A stretch of 17,536 nt of DNA from Methanobacterium sp. PtaB.Bin024 (GCA_002067065.1 MVPY01000050.1:1-17536), one strand, 5' to 3'. Positions 7,532 to 17,242 are shown, counted from the first letter of the stretch. The notes: generated by a model from the sequence alone, not told the origin. Numbers and translations: made by a program.

Positions 7532-8562
7532 AGGTTGCTGGTTTTGATATTGGGGGAGCAAACACAGATTTAGCTGTGGTTGAATTTGATGAATTGGGAA
7601 ATATTTTGGATATAAGAACTGATTTTCGTTACCTTCCAATGTGGATGAAAAAGGAGGTACTATCCCAAACTTTAATAGATCTATTAGGTCCTGATATGGA
7701 TGAAATAGTTGCAGTAGGTGTTTGTATGACAGCAGAGCTTGCTGACAGCTATCAAAACAAAAGTGAAGGTGTACTGGATATTGCTGGAAGGGTCATAGAA
7801 TCATTTAACCTTCCCGTAGGTTTTGTGGGTCTTAATGGTGTAATAAATTATGAAGGAGTAAAAAACAGTCCCCTGGATCTGGCCGCTGCCAACTGGATCG
7901 CCACGGCACCATTAGCTGCTTATATGTCTCCTGATTGCGTATTGATTGATACTGGGAGCACTACCACTGATATAATTCCTATTAAAAAGGGTAAAGAATG
8001 TGCTAGGGGAAGATCTGACTTGGAAAGACTGGCAACAGGTGAACTTGTATACACTGGGACTCTACGCACTAATGTGGCTACCATTGTCGATAAAGTGCCA
8101 TTGAAGGCAGAATGGGTGCGAGTGGCATCTGAACTTTTCGCACAAACTGCTGATGTGCATTTGGCACTGGGAAATATCACTCCAGAAGATTACACATCCC
8201 AAACACCTGATGGTAGTGGCACCTCCCTGAAAGATTGTCTTTTAAGATTATCAAGGGTAGTGTGCGGAGATCTGGATTTATTAAGTCATGAAGATATTCT
8301 GGAAATGGCCCGGTTTATTTACAAAAAACAAGTGGATCAAGTTGCTGAAGCACTTAAAGAGGTCACGAATAGGGAAGATCTCAAATTAGTGGTTGTTACT
8401 GGATTAGGAATGAATTCTATTGGGTATAAAGCCGCTGAACTTCTGGAACTGGAGGTTAAGGCCATGGATGAGGTTTTAACCCGACAAGATTGTGTAGTGG
8501 CACCTGCAGTGGGAACTGCTCTTTTAATGGAAAACTATCTCAGGAAACATGACAAAAAATAA
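7528..8562 (+). CDS. mfnF: MfnF, furan-methanamine/glutamyltyramine condensing enzyme
   Basis: MfnF joins the phosphorylated aminomethylfuran unit to gamma-glutamyltyramine, giving the APMF-Glu core of methanofuran. Family members were formerly annotated as H4MPT-linked C1 transfer pathway proteins. The 344 residues have an ASKHA (actin/Hsp70/sugar kinase) fold signature: the phosphate-1 motif GFDIGGANTD (5-14), the phosphate-2 motif VLIDTGSTTTDIIPI (138-152) and the adenosine-type motif VVVTGLGMNSIG near the C-terminus. The gene begins at TTG 7528, overlapping the mfnD stop as TTGA, and has a GGTGAT ribosome binding site 4 nt upstream. It ends the wecB-wecC-mfnD-mfnF cassette. Adjacency to mfnD is strong contextual support. 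No truncation or odd residues were seen. Confidence 0.92.
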   Translation: MKVAGFDIGGANTDLAVVEFDELGNILDIRTDFRYLPMWMKKEVLSQTLIDLLGPDMDEIVAVGVCMTAELADSYQNKSEGVLDIAGRVIESFNLPVGFVGLNGVINYEGVKNSPLDLAAANWIATAPLAAYMSPDCVLIDTGSTTTDIIPIKKGKECARGRSDLERLATGELVYTGTLRTNVATIVDKVPLKAEWVRVASELFAQTADVHLALGNITPEDYTSQTPDGSGTSLKDCLLRLSRVVCGDLDLLSHEDILEMARFIYKKQVDQVAEALKEVTNREDLKLVVVTGLGMNSIGYKAAELLELEVKAMDEVLTRQDCVVAPAVGTALLMENYLRKHDKK

Positions 8563-8576
8563 ATTAATCTCAATGG

Positions 8577-8677
8577 GATAAGATTGTCAGGTAACTCCAT
8601 ATGATAAGGTTATCAAGATTACTAATCCTAATCAGATAAGACTATCAAGATTACTAATCCTATTCAAATAAGATTAT
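8577..8677. repeat. Array of four GATAA-type dyads before the M14-like gene
   Basis: Units begin at 8577, 8603, 8635 and 8667. Each opens with a 12-bp dyad: gataagattgtc, gataaggttatc, gataagactatc and aataagattatt. The second and third units (8603-8634 and 8635-8666) are near-identical 32-mers sharing a perfect 20-bp core at 8611-8630 and 8643-8662. The first and last units are partial. The 32-bp spacing is about three helical turns, putting the dyads on one DNA face. The array ends about 5 bp before the TATA-like box at 8682, as expected of tandem regulator-binding sites. A regulatory role is inferred. Confidence 0.75.
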
Positions 8678-8681
8678 TTGG

Positions 8682-8689
8682 TATAAAAG
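8682..8689 (+). promoter_or_regulatory. TATA box of the M14-like gene
   Basis: The sequence tataaaag within ttggtataaaagacc is a good archaeal TATA element. Initiation would be expected near 8710, leaving about a 50-nt leader before ATG 8762. It lies immediately after the dyad array. Confidence 0.55.
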
Positions 8690-8761
8690 ACCATAAATAT
8701 TCATTAGAATATTATCGGGTCAATAAGGTGTACATAGAGCTTACCAACAAGGTTATCCAAC

Positions 8762-9445
<684 letters not shown>

Positions 9446-9501
9446 CAAAGATCTAAAAAACAATAGCTAAAAGAAAGAAAAGGGAGGTATGTGAATAATT
9501 G

Positions 9502-9554
9502 GGCAGATCATGGGGTGAATGAGAATATTTGGCAGATAATTGGGTGAAAGAGAA
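9502..9554. repeat. Two-copy 24-bp imperfect direct repeat
   Basis: Positions 9502-9525 and 9531-9554 match at 21 of 24 bases (both start ggcagat and end gagaa) with a 29-bp period. They lie between the convergent M14-like gene and carS. No coding potential or strong stem-loop is apparent. Confidence 0.7.
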
Positions 9555-9560
9555 CACCAT

Positions 9561-9615
9561 ATTAAAAATTCAAATTTAAAAATTGAAGATGTATCAAAAA
9601 ATTGAAGGTATATCA
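9561..9615 (-). terminator. Oligo-T tracts downstream of carS, within a 19-bp tandem repeat
   Basis: Positions 9578-9596 and 9597-9615 are adjacent 19-bp copies matching at 17 of 19 (aaaaattgaag core). On the minus strand they give repeated T5 and T6 runs, followed by more T runs to 9561. This is about 90 nt beyond the carS stop and suits archaeal U-tract termination. The repeat is seen; the terminator role is inferred. Confidence 0.45.
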
Positions 9616-9704
9616 TTTAACAATTATTCGCCAATGGATCTCTAACCTATATCCAAACCTAACAGATCATCTAAAGGGTTATCAAAACAACTACCAGTAA
9701 ACTA

Positions 9705-10295
9705 TCAGTACCACACATTCTTCATACCCAATAGATATGCAATTATATTGGCTCCAAGGTGCAGAAACACACTTATTACAATTATTGTAATTATTAAGTT
9801 GAGGGGGATAACTACTACCAGAGATGCGAATACCAGGGCACCCACCACAAAATCGAGTTGATCCATAAGTGGCACTGGGTGTCCTCGTTCTACCTTGAAT
9901 CTTCTCTTCACGAAACTGCCACAAGCATCTCCAATAATAGCACCACTACTCAGTGCAAGGCCCAATAACATGCCCTGTATCATAGTGAGAGTTATGGTTC
10001 CTTGAACCAATTTAAATATTCCAGGATCTCCAATCATCAATAAGTTCTGTACAACATCACCGGTTATGATTCCTTGAAATAAACCTATTCCGGTTCCAAT
10101 TAGGATACCTATAATGGTTCCTTTCCAGGTGACGCCATCTCCAAATAATCTGCGGCCGTCTTTTAGGGATCGACCCATATCCAGGGGTGTTCCTCCCCCA
10201 AAGGTAAGGGCACTGGCATTTGCTAGGTAAGCGGGTAACATAAAGTATATAGCATAAGCGGATAAAATCAAAACACTGAAAACACTAGGGTCCAT
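9705..10295 (-). CDS. carS: CDP-archaeol synthase CarS
   Basis: CarS is the integral membrane CTP:digeranylgeranylglyceryl-phosphate cytidylyltransferase that activates archaeal ether lipids for polar head-group attachment. The 196-residue protein has about five hydrophobic segments (roughly 5-25, 58-78, 95-122, 148-165 and 165-188). Conserved polar motifs sit between them: RRLFGDGVTWKG (48-59), GDACGSFVKRR (122-132) and GHPVPLMDQLD (138-148), which supply the acidic CDP-alcohol and metal-binding residues. It starts at ATG 10295 behind a ggaggt Shine-Dalgarno 6 nt upstream. It is divergent from tes, another membrane-lipid gene, across about 140 bp; a TATA-like stretch on the minus strand lies near 10340-10355. 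It is about 20 residues longer than many family members, without an obvious extra domain. Confidence 0.93.
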   Translation of the reverse strand: MDPSVFSVLILSAYAIYFMLPAYLANASALTFGGGTPLDMGRSLKDGRRLFGDGVTWKGTIIGILIGTGIGLFQGIITGDVVQNLLMIGDPGIFKLVQGTITLTMIQGMLLGLALSSGAIIGDACGSFVKRRFKVERGHPVPLMDQLDFVVGALVFASLVVVIPLNLIITIIVISVFLHLGANIIAYLLGMKNVWY

Positions 10296-10320
10296 AGTTT
10301 ACCTCCAGTTTAAAACAGGT

Positions 10321-10352
<32 letters not shown>

Positions 10353-10369
10353 AAGGCTGATTGATCGCT

Positions 10370-10394
10370 CAAGTATATATAATCATTATACTTG
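10370..10394. promoter_or_regulatory. Palindrome overlapping the tes TATA box
   Basis: Perfect 8-bp arms caagtata (10370-10377) and tatacttg (10387-10394) flank a 9-bp spacer. The TATA-like core tatatataat (10374-10383) overlaps the left arm. The arrangement suggests a dimeric repressor that would block TBP binding at tes. The dyad is seen; the operator function is inferred. Confidence 0.55.
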
Positions 10395-10425
10395 GATTAT
10401 AGCTAAATTTTCAATTATTAAAATA

Positions 10426-11911
<1,486 letters not shown>

Positions 11912-11925
11912 AAACGGTATCAGAA

Positions 11926-12915
11926 TTGATAATCGAAACTCCTTCACGTCTGCATCTAACTCTACTGGATCTTAATGGATCTTTGGGCCGTATAGATGGT
12001 GGGGTGGGACTCACCCTTAAAAAGCCCTGTTTAGTTTTGGAGATGAAACATAAGGACAGTGGGATTGATGTAGAATTCAATAATCCTCAGAATCTTTCCA
12101 AAGATAGTTTAAATGATTATGAAGAAAAAATTAGAACTTCAGCCCATCTAATGATGGAACACCTCCAGTTAAATGAGGAGGGTTACAAGTTTATTGTTCA
12201 TGAAAATTTTCCATCCCATTCTGGTTTAGGTTCTGGAACCCAACTATCCCTGGCTGTGGGCAAACTGATTTCTGATTTTACAGATAACAAGATGGAAGTA
12301 CCACAAATAGCCCATACTGTAGGTCGTGGAGGCACTTCTGGGATAGGTGTAGCATCCTTCGATAATGGAGGTTTTATAATTGATGGGGGACACCATCATG
12401 GAGAAAAAACTACATTTTTACCCTCTTCTGCTTCAGAAGCATCACCTCCTCCTATTATTGCTAGATATGATTTTCCAGAGGACTGGAAAGTTGTACTGGT
12501 AATTCCTAATATCATGAAAAATGTTTCAGGAACAAAAGAAGTGAATATTTTTCAGGAATACTGCCCTATACCATTAAGGGAGGTGCAACAGCTTTCTCAT
12601 CTCATTCTCATGAAAATGATGCCTTCAGTATTGGAAAAAGACCTGGATGCCTTTGGAGAAACTGTTAATACTATACAGAATATGGGATTTAAAAAAATAG
12701 AAAACCAACTTCAAAAACCTTTGATTGCTGAAATAATGGATATTCTTCGGGATGCCGGTGCCCCTGGTGTGGGTATGAGTTCATTTGGACCTACCATATA
12801 TGCAATCACTGACAGTCCTAAGGATATAGTAAGTGCTGCGCATGACACTCTTGATAAGGTCGGGGGTAATATTATTGAAACCACGGCCCAAAATTATGGT
12901 GCCACTAAAAGGTAG
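11926..12915 (+). CDS. mptG: Beta-ribofuranosylaminobenzene 5'-phosphate synthase
   Basis: This enzyme condenses p-hydroxybenzoate (or p-aminobenzoate) with PRPP, the committed step that attaches the arene to ribose in methanopterin synthesis. The 329-residue protein is a GHMP-kinase-like family member: it opens MIIETPSRLHLTLLDLNGSL, has GRIDGGVGLTL (21-31), and carries the glycine-rich HSGLGSGTQ loop (98-106) that replaces the kinase phosphate loop. GRGGTSGIGVASF follows near 138-150. It begins at TTG 11926, only 14 nt after the tes stop and without a convincing Shine-Dalgarno, so co-transcription and coupled translation with tes are likely. The assignment is firm. The next gene, hacB, follows by about 30 nt. 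Confidence 0.92.
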   Translation: MIIETPSRLHLTLLDLNGSLGRIDGGVGLTLKKPCLVLEMKHKDSGIDVEFNNPQNLSKDSLNDYEEKIRTSAHLMMEHLQLNEEGYKFIVHENFPSHSGLGSGTQLSLAVGKLISDFTDNKMEVPQIAHTVGRGGTSGIGVASFDNGGFIIDGGHHHGEKTTFLPSSASEASPPPIIARYDFPEDWKVVLVIPNIMKNVSGTKEVNIFQEYCPIPLREVQQLSHLILMKMMPSVLEKDLDAFGETVNTIQNMGFKKIENQLQKPLIAEIMDILRDAGAPGVGMSSFGPTIYAITDSPKDIVSAAHDTLDKVGGNIIETTAQNYGATKR

Positions 12916-12947
12916 TATACATTTAAATCAACGATTCTGTGATTAAC

Positions 12948-13445
12948 ATGACATGTAACATAAAGGGTAAGGTTTGGAAATTCAGGGATAGCATAGATAC
13001 TGATGTAATTATTCCTGGACGTTACCTGAGAACTTTCAGTTTAGATGAGCTTGCCAGCCATGTAATGGAGGCAGAAGACCCTGAATTCTCAAGAAATGTT
13101 CAAAAAGGTGACATAATCGTGGCAGGCTGGAATTTCGGCTGTGGATCTTCCAGAGAACAAGCACCAGTGGCTTTGAAACATGCAGGTGTACATGCAATCG
13201 TTGCCAAGTCATTTGCACGTATATTTTACCGTAACGCTATCAATGTAGGTCTACCCTTGATAGTGGCAGATATAGATGCTGAAAAAGGGGATGAAGTAAT
13301 GATTAACCTAGAAGAAGGTGTCATTAAAAATATCAACACTGGCAAAACTGTTACCATACAACCATTTCACAGTTTCATGCTGGAAATACTCCAGGACGGA
13401 GGTCTGGTTAAGCATTATTTAAAAGAAAAAAAGCAAAAAATCTAG
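12948..13445 (+). CDS. hacB: Homoaconitase small subunit, coenzyme B biosynthesis
   Basis: The small (swivel) subunit of methanogen homoaconitase acts with HacA on homocitrate and its longer homologues in the 2-oxosuberate route to coenzyme B. The 165-residue protein opens with KGKVWKFRDSIDTDVIIPGRYLRT. The loop motif YLRT (26-29) is the homoaconitase type; isopropylmalate isomerase small subunits (LeuD) usually have a different residue in place of Arg. The aconitase swivel motif NFGCGSSREQAP (62-73) is intact. An in-frame GTG at 12939 would add three residues; neither start has a strong Shine-Dalgarno. It lies close behind mptG and probably shares its transcript. The large subunit gene is not in the window. 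LeuD is the main alternative. Confidence 0.87.
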   Translation: MTCNIKGKVWKFRDSIDTDVIIPGRYLRTFSLDELASHVMEAEDPEFSRNVQKGDIIVAGWNFGCGSSREQAPVALKHAGVHAIVAKSFARIFYRNAINVGLPLIVADIDAEKGDEVMINLEEGVIKNINTGKTVTIQPFHSFMLEILQDGGLVKHYLKEKKQKI

Positions 13446-13634
13446 CCTTAAAATCTAGTCTTAAAGGATCAGGTGGTAATCATAATTAACCTTTAGACTA
13501 TGAAAATACAAAGAATATTTTAATGGTTTTTTATAAAAATTTATGTGATATTTAAATTTATCAATATTTTAGATTTATCAAAATTTTAGAATTTTAAAAA
13601 TATTATCTTATTTTTGATTGTGTGAGGAAAAACA

Positions 13635-14246
13635 ATGAAATGCCCAATCTGTAACTCTGAATCTCATGAAATAATAAAGACTAAGGGTAAGAATACTAAA
13701 GAAGTCCTTTTAAAGTGCAATGAATGCGGAAACACCTTCAGGGAAACCATTAACATCCCCAAGTTAACAGAATGTAGAATCATTATCAGTAAATTTTCTG
13801 AATCGGAAAAAAAACAGGTCAAAATCTACCCAGATGAAATACTTCAGGTGGGAGAAGTCCTGGTGGTAGACGAAGAGGAAGTTCAGATCACATCACTAGA
13901 AAACAAAAGGGGAGGCAGAGTTTCAAAAAGTCCAGTTTCGGAACTGGAAACCATCTGGGCAACATCACTGACAGGGCCCGCCAGGGTAGGGATATCCATA
14001 GATTATGGGGGTAGAATTCTCTCTAAAAAGGTTGAAATTGAAAGGGATTTCCTATTCACAGTAGGTGATGTAGTGAAAATGGGAAGGACAGTATTTCGTA
14101 TAAAATCCATGAAAACTGTAACCTCCAAGATCAGAAGGGGAAGTGCCATTGCAGAACAAACCAAAAGGGTTTATGGAAGACCTGCAGATCGTAATGATAA
14201 ATTTCAATATGATCTATCCTCTAAAATTGTTGAAAACGAGATATAA
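13635..14246 (+). CDS. HVO_0476-type archaeal zinc-finger protein
   Basis: This archaeal protein of unknown function has 203 residues. The N-terminal zinc ribbon is CPIC at 3-6 and CNEC at 28-31, spaced as in TFIIS-like or RPA12-like ribbons. The rest is predicted mainly beta-strand with many basic residues (SKIRRGSAIAEQTKRVYGRPADRNDK), suggestive of nucleic-acid binding. It matches what I know of the HVO_0476 family, which is widespread in euryarchaea and has no established function. ATG 13635 follows a gagg site at about 8 nt. The 190-bp upstream gap is AT-rich and probably contains its promoter. pcm begins 63 nt downstream and may be co-transcribed. Confidence 0.83.
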   Translation: MKCPICNSESHEIIKTKGKNTKEVLLKCNECGNTFRETINIPKLTECRIIISKFSESEKKQVKIYPDEILQVGEVLVVDEEEVQITSLENKRGGRVSKSPVSELETIWATSLTGPARVGISIDYGGRILSKKVEIERDFLFTVGDVVKMGRTVFRIKSMKTVTSKIRRGSAIAEQTKRVYGRPADRNDKFQYDLSSKIVENEI

Positions 14247-14309
14247 CGATTAACATCAAATTATTATCCCTTAAATAAAATATTATCTCTATTTATGGTG
14301 TGTGGTTTG

Positions 14310-14966
14310 ATGAAGGACAAAAGAGAAGATCTGGTGGAAAAACTCACAAGCCATGGTTACATTAAAACTGAAAAAGTAAAAAAAGCCATGCTCAGTGTTC
14401 CCAGAGAAGAGTTCATGCCTCCCGAAACCAGATCATATGCCTACTTAGATCGGCCTTTACCTATTGGAAAGGGACAAACCATATCCGCTCCACACATGGT
14501 GGCAATAATAGCCGAAAAATTAGATCTGTGTGAAGGGATGAATATCCTTGAGATTGGAACAGGATTTGGCTACAACGCCGCTGTGGTGTCTGAAATCATT
14601 GGTAGTAATGGCCATATTTACACAGTGGAAAGAATACCTTCCCTGGCAGAGAATGCAAGGAAAAACCTTGAAAACACGGGTTATGATGATCAGGTTACTG
14701 TAATAATAGGGGATGGAACCCTAGGATATCCTGACAAAGCACCTTACGATAGAATTTATGGAACTGCCAGTGCACCCAAAGTTCCAGAACCACTTAAAAA
14801 ACAGTTAAAAATTGGAGGAAAATTGATTATACCCATGGGTTCCCATAACTATTTCCAGGAGCTGGTGTCTGTGCTGCGAATTTCAGAGGATGATTTCAAG
14901 CTCCAGAACCTGGGAGGGGTTGCCTTTGTACCTATGATTGGGAAACATGGCTGGCCCGAGGATTAA
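14310..14966 (+). CDS. pcm: Protein-L-isoaspartate O-methyltransferase
   Basis: Pcm methylates L-isoaspartyl residues in aged proteins with SAM, starting their repair. From ATG 14310 the protein has 218 residues. The family start region REDLVEKLTSHGYI is followed by VPREEFMPP (30-38), the substrate loop GKGQTISAPHMVA (53-65), and SAM motif I NILEIGTGFGYNAA (78-91). APYDRIYGTASAPKVP (144-159) is the post-motif II segment. An upstream in-frame ATG at 14295 adds only MVCGL; I prefer 14310 because a ggtgtg stretch precedes it at a suitable distance and homologues start there. It follows the zinc-finger gene at 63 nt. Protein-repair function is firm; nothing is missing. Confidence 0.93.
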   Translation: MKDKREDLVEKLTSHGYIKTEKVKKAMLSVPREEFMPPETRSYAYLDRPLPIGKGQTISAPHMVAIIAEKLDLCEGMNILEIGTGFGYNAAVVSEIIGSNGHIYTVERIPSLAENARKNLENTGYDDQVTVIIGDGTLGYPDKAPYDRIYGTASAPKVPEPLKKQLKIGGKLIIPMGSHNYFQELVSVLRISEDDFKLQNLGGVAFVPMIGKHGWPED

Positions 14967-15126
14967 CACTCATTGAAATTATAAATTTACATTTAAGAAA
15001 ATTAAACTAGTTATGTTTAATAAATCTACCAAAAAATTTTAATAAATCTCTCAAAAACATCAAAAAACTGATTATGTTTAATAAAGATCAGTATAAAATC
15101 ATTAAAAATTATCTAATCATGATCCA

Positions 15127-16401
15127 ATGAAATTATATATTGAAACTTTTGGCTGCACCTTTAATCAGGCAGATTCCCAGATAATGGCTGGTTTACTGGA
15201 AGAAAAGGGGGCTGAAATTGTTAAATCAGTTGAAGATGCGGATATTATTCTCTTGAATACTTGTTACGTTAAACAACCCACTGAACAGAAGATTACTAAC
15301 CATATTCAGAGATTACAGGATCAATTCCCTCATAAAAAGCTTCTAGTTGCTGGGTGCATGGTGGATATTGACCCAGTGAAGTTGGAAAAATTAGCACCGG
15401 AAGCAGGGTGGATTGGGGCTCGAAGGATAAAATCCATTCTGGAAGTAGCAGATGCAATTGTAAATGGAGATATTAGAAGGAAAACTGGTCAAGATGGCCA
15501 GATCAAGACATGCCTCCCCCGTAAGCGTTTCAATCTATTAATACACATTCTTCAGATTTGTGAGGGATGCTTGGGCAAATGCAGTTATTGTTGCACTAGA
15601 TTTGCAAGGGGATCACTTCAAAGTTACCCTATATCTCTTTTGAGAAGGGAAACAGAACAAGCTGTTGCTGATGGGTGTGTTGAAATACAGTTAACTGCTC
15701 AAGATACTGCTGCCTATGGAAAAGACACAGGAGAAAAACTTTCCAACCTCATAAATGAGATAACCAGCATACCTGGCGATTTCAAGGTGAGAGTTGGTAT
15801 GATGCACCCTAAAAACATCAGTGATGACCTTGAATCTGTTGTTGATTCTTTTAAAAATGACAAAGTCTATAATTTCCTCCATTTGCCTCTACAAAGTGGA
15901 AATAATCAGGTCCTCTCTGATATGAATCGCGGGCACTCAGTTGATGAATACCTGAAGATAGTGGATAAATTTAGATCAGAAATACCTCAACTTTCTCTGG
16001 CAACTGATATCATTGTAGGATACCCTACTGAGGATGAATCTGCTTTCCAGAACACTCTTGATATTATAAAAAAGATACACCCCGATTTTCTTCATATCTC
16101 TAAATATCACCATCGTCCTGGCACTTCTTCATCATCAATGGATGAAATCGACCATAAAATCATGAAAAATCGTTCTCGACGTTTAAATGATCTTAAAAAT
16201 CAGATAGCTTCTTCAAACAACAGAGACCTATTGGGAACCACTCAAAAGATACTTATAACCGATAAAGGAAGTAAAGGGGGCTATATAGGTCGTACAGACT
16301 CATATAAAACAGTTGTTGTGGATGAAGCTACTTTGGGGAACTTTTATCGGGTAGAAATTACACATTCACTCAGCACTTATCTTAAGGGGAAGATCTTATA
16401 G
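15127..16401 (+). CDS. tRNA t6A37 methylthiotransferase, archaeal MtaB/CDKAL1 type
   Basis: This radical SAM enzyme adds a C2 methylthio group to N6-threonylcarbamoyladenosine at tRNA position 37, giving ms2t6A. The 424-residue protein has the three domains of the family. The N-terminal UPF0004 domain carries cluster ligands Cys10 (FGCTFNQAD), Cys46 (NTCYVK) and Cys77 (VAGCMV). The radical SAM motif CLGKCSYC gives Cys148, Cys152 and Cys155, followed by CTRFARG. A C-terminal TRAM RNA-binding domain spans about 365-424. Overall it resembles archaeal and eukaryotic CDKAL1 more than MiaB or RimO. There is no Shine-Dalgarno; the ATG may lie near the transcript 5' end. A three-codon ORF (ATG 15119) ends across this start. 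It is monocistronic. Confidence 0.9.
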   Translation: MKLYIETFGCTFNQADSQIMAGLLEEKGAEIVKSVEDADIILLNTCYVKQPTEQKITNHIQRLQDQFPHKKLLVAGCMVDIDPVKLEKLAPEAGWIGARRIKSILEVADAIVNGDIRRKTGQDGQIKTCLPRKRFNLLIHILQICEGCLGKCSYCCTRFARGSLQSYPISLLRRETEQAVADGCVEIQLTAQDTAAYGKDTGEKLSNLINEITSIPGDFKVRVGMMHPKNISDDLESVVDSFKNDKVYNFLHLPLQSGNNQVLSDMNRGHSVDEYLKIVDKFRSEIPQLSLATDIIVGYPTEDESAFQNTLDIIKKIHPDFLHISKYHHRPGTSSSSMDEIDHKIMKNRSRRLNDLKNQIASSNNRDLLGTTQKILITDKGSKGGYIGRTDSYKTVVVDEATLGNFYRVEITHSLSTYLKGKIL

Positions 16402-16408
16402 TCCCATA

Positions 16409-16420
16409 TTTCTTTTTTAA
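16409..16420 (+). terminator. Oligo-T terminator after the methylthiotransferase gene
   Basis: A run of six T residues at 16413-16418 lies just after the stop codon, with a shorter T run before it. This fits archaeal U-tract termination, though no hairpin supports it. Confidence 0.4.
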
Positions 16421-16648
16421 ATTAGTTTGTAAAGAAAGGTATTCTTAGATAAAGGTATCTTTAACATTGAACGTTTATTCTTAACACACAACATTATTAT
16501 CACCTGTAGTAATTTTTTTACATATTCATGATTATCATAATCACCATGCGTTAATGCTTATTTATAATTGATTTTGGGAGTAAATTAAATTTTTGTCAGT
16601 TGATTCTTTTTATTTATAAAAAAAGCTCTTTTTAATCCTATAGTAAAC
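16421..16648. other. AT-rich intergenic stretch
   Basis: This stretch between the methylthiotransferase gene and the zinc-ribbon gene is AT-rich and non-coding. It contains two related short segments, aaaggtattctta and aaaggtatcttta, around 16435-16462. I see no RNA gene or further regulatory element until the TATA box at 16649. Confidence 0.5.
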
Positions 16649-16657
16649 CATATATAG
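16649..16657 (+). promoter_or_regulatory. TATA box of the zinc-ribbon membrane gene
   Basis: The sequence catatatag is a typical archaeal TATA element about 33 nt before ATG 16686. Initiation about 27 nt downstream of its centre would leave a leader of only a few nucleotides, so the message is probably nearly leaderless. No Shine-Dalgarno is present, which agrees. Confidence 0.6.
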
Positions 16658-16685
16658 CTTAATAAAAAGAGAAAGAATTGATATA

Positions 16686-17015
16686 ATGAAATATTTAATA
16701 TGCGAAACTTGCGGTGGTTACTACCTTCTGATGGACGGAGAATCTCCCAGTGATTTTGAGTCCTGTGAATGCGGTGGTAAACTTTACCTTTTAAAATATG
16801 AAGATGGAGATCACCTTCAATCTCCAAAAATTGTCTGTGAATCCTGTGGAAATCCAAATTATGTTAATACACCATTCTGCAGTAGTTGTGGACAAATATT
16901 AAAACCTGCTAAAGAAATCGTGATCAAAAATGAAGAATCCTTATTAAAACCAAAGATATTTGCGGGTTTAACATTTGTAGTAGTTTCGATAATGGTGTTG
17001 GGTCTTCTTTTATGA
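16686..17015 (+). CDS. Double zinc-ribbon, tail-anchored membrane protein
   Basis: This 109-residue protein is not assigned to a named family. It contains two small zinc ribbons. The first has Cys6, Cys9, Cys27 and Cys29, the last pair as CEC rather than CxxC. The second has Cys51, Cys54, Cys65 and Cys68, in the zinc_ribbon_2-like pattern CESCGNP then CSSCGQ. A charged linker leads to a single hydrophobic helix at 90-109 (IFAGLTFVVVSIMVLGLLL) that ends the protein, so it is predicted to be tail-anchored with the ribbons in the cytoplasm. Similar short proteins with ribbon and membrane helix are common in Methanobacteriales and uncharacterised. It has its own TATA box and converges with the tRNA operon. 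Confidence 0.75.
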   Translation: MKYLICETCGGYYLLMDGESPSDFESCECGGKLYLLKYEDGDHLQSPKIVCESCGNPNYVNTPFCSSCGQILKPAKEIVIKNEESLLKPKIFAGLTFVVVSIMVLGLLL

Positions 17016-17130
17016 TGTATGGATAAGTCAAATAAAAAGTTGTTCCTAAAGAGGAAGACAAATTTTTCTTAATTCTTAATAAAAACATAGAATTTGAACT
17101 ATTAATGTTATTATGTAACTTATATTTCGC

Positions 17131-17150
17131 TTTTTTTAAATATTCTTTTT
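17131..17150 (+). terminator. Oligo-T tracts between convergent genes
   Basis: T runs of seven and five lie about 115-135 nt past the zinc-ribbon gene stop, with an earlier T5 at 17063-17067. Either could end that transcript. The rest of 17016-17204 is AT-rich with no coding signal. Confidence 0.35.
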
Positions 17151-17204
17151 AAATATCTTGAATTAAATTAATTAAAAACCAAACTTTTATAAGTTTTTTT
17201 TAAC

Positions 17205-17242
17205 TGCATATCTCAATATAGATTGCATATTTCAATATAGAT
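17205..17242. repeat. 19-bp tandem duplication downstream of tRNA-Phe
   Basis: Positions 17205-17223 and 17224-17242 are directly adjacent 19-bp copies (tgcatatctcaatatagat and tgcatatttcaatatagat) differing at one base. They lie just beyond the likely terminator of the tRNA operon. No function can be assigned. Confidence 0.8.

Noticed and set aside
8577..8677. Possible CRISPR array
   Set aside because: Units are nearly contiguous with no unique spacers of regular length, the first and last are partial, and no cas genes are nearby. Regulatory dyads explain it better.
9489..9547. Possible small gene behind gggaggt after the M14-like gene
   Set aside because: The ATG at 9489 is followed directly by TGA. 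The GTG at 9491 gives only 18 codons, starts 2 nt after the ribosome-binding-like site, and spans a direct repeat.
12939..13445. LeuD (isopropylmalate isomerase small subunit) instead of HacB
   Set aside because: The specificity loop reads YLRT, the homoaconitase type, and the neighbours are methanogen cofactor genes. It is kept as the main alternative because the large subunit is not in view.
16585..16857. 90-codon minus-strand open frame over the zinc-ribbon gene
   Set aside because: The plus-strand frame has eight patterned cysteines, a terminal membrane helix and a TATA box; the antisense frame only mirrors it.
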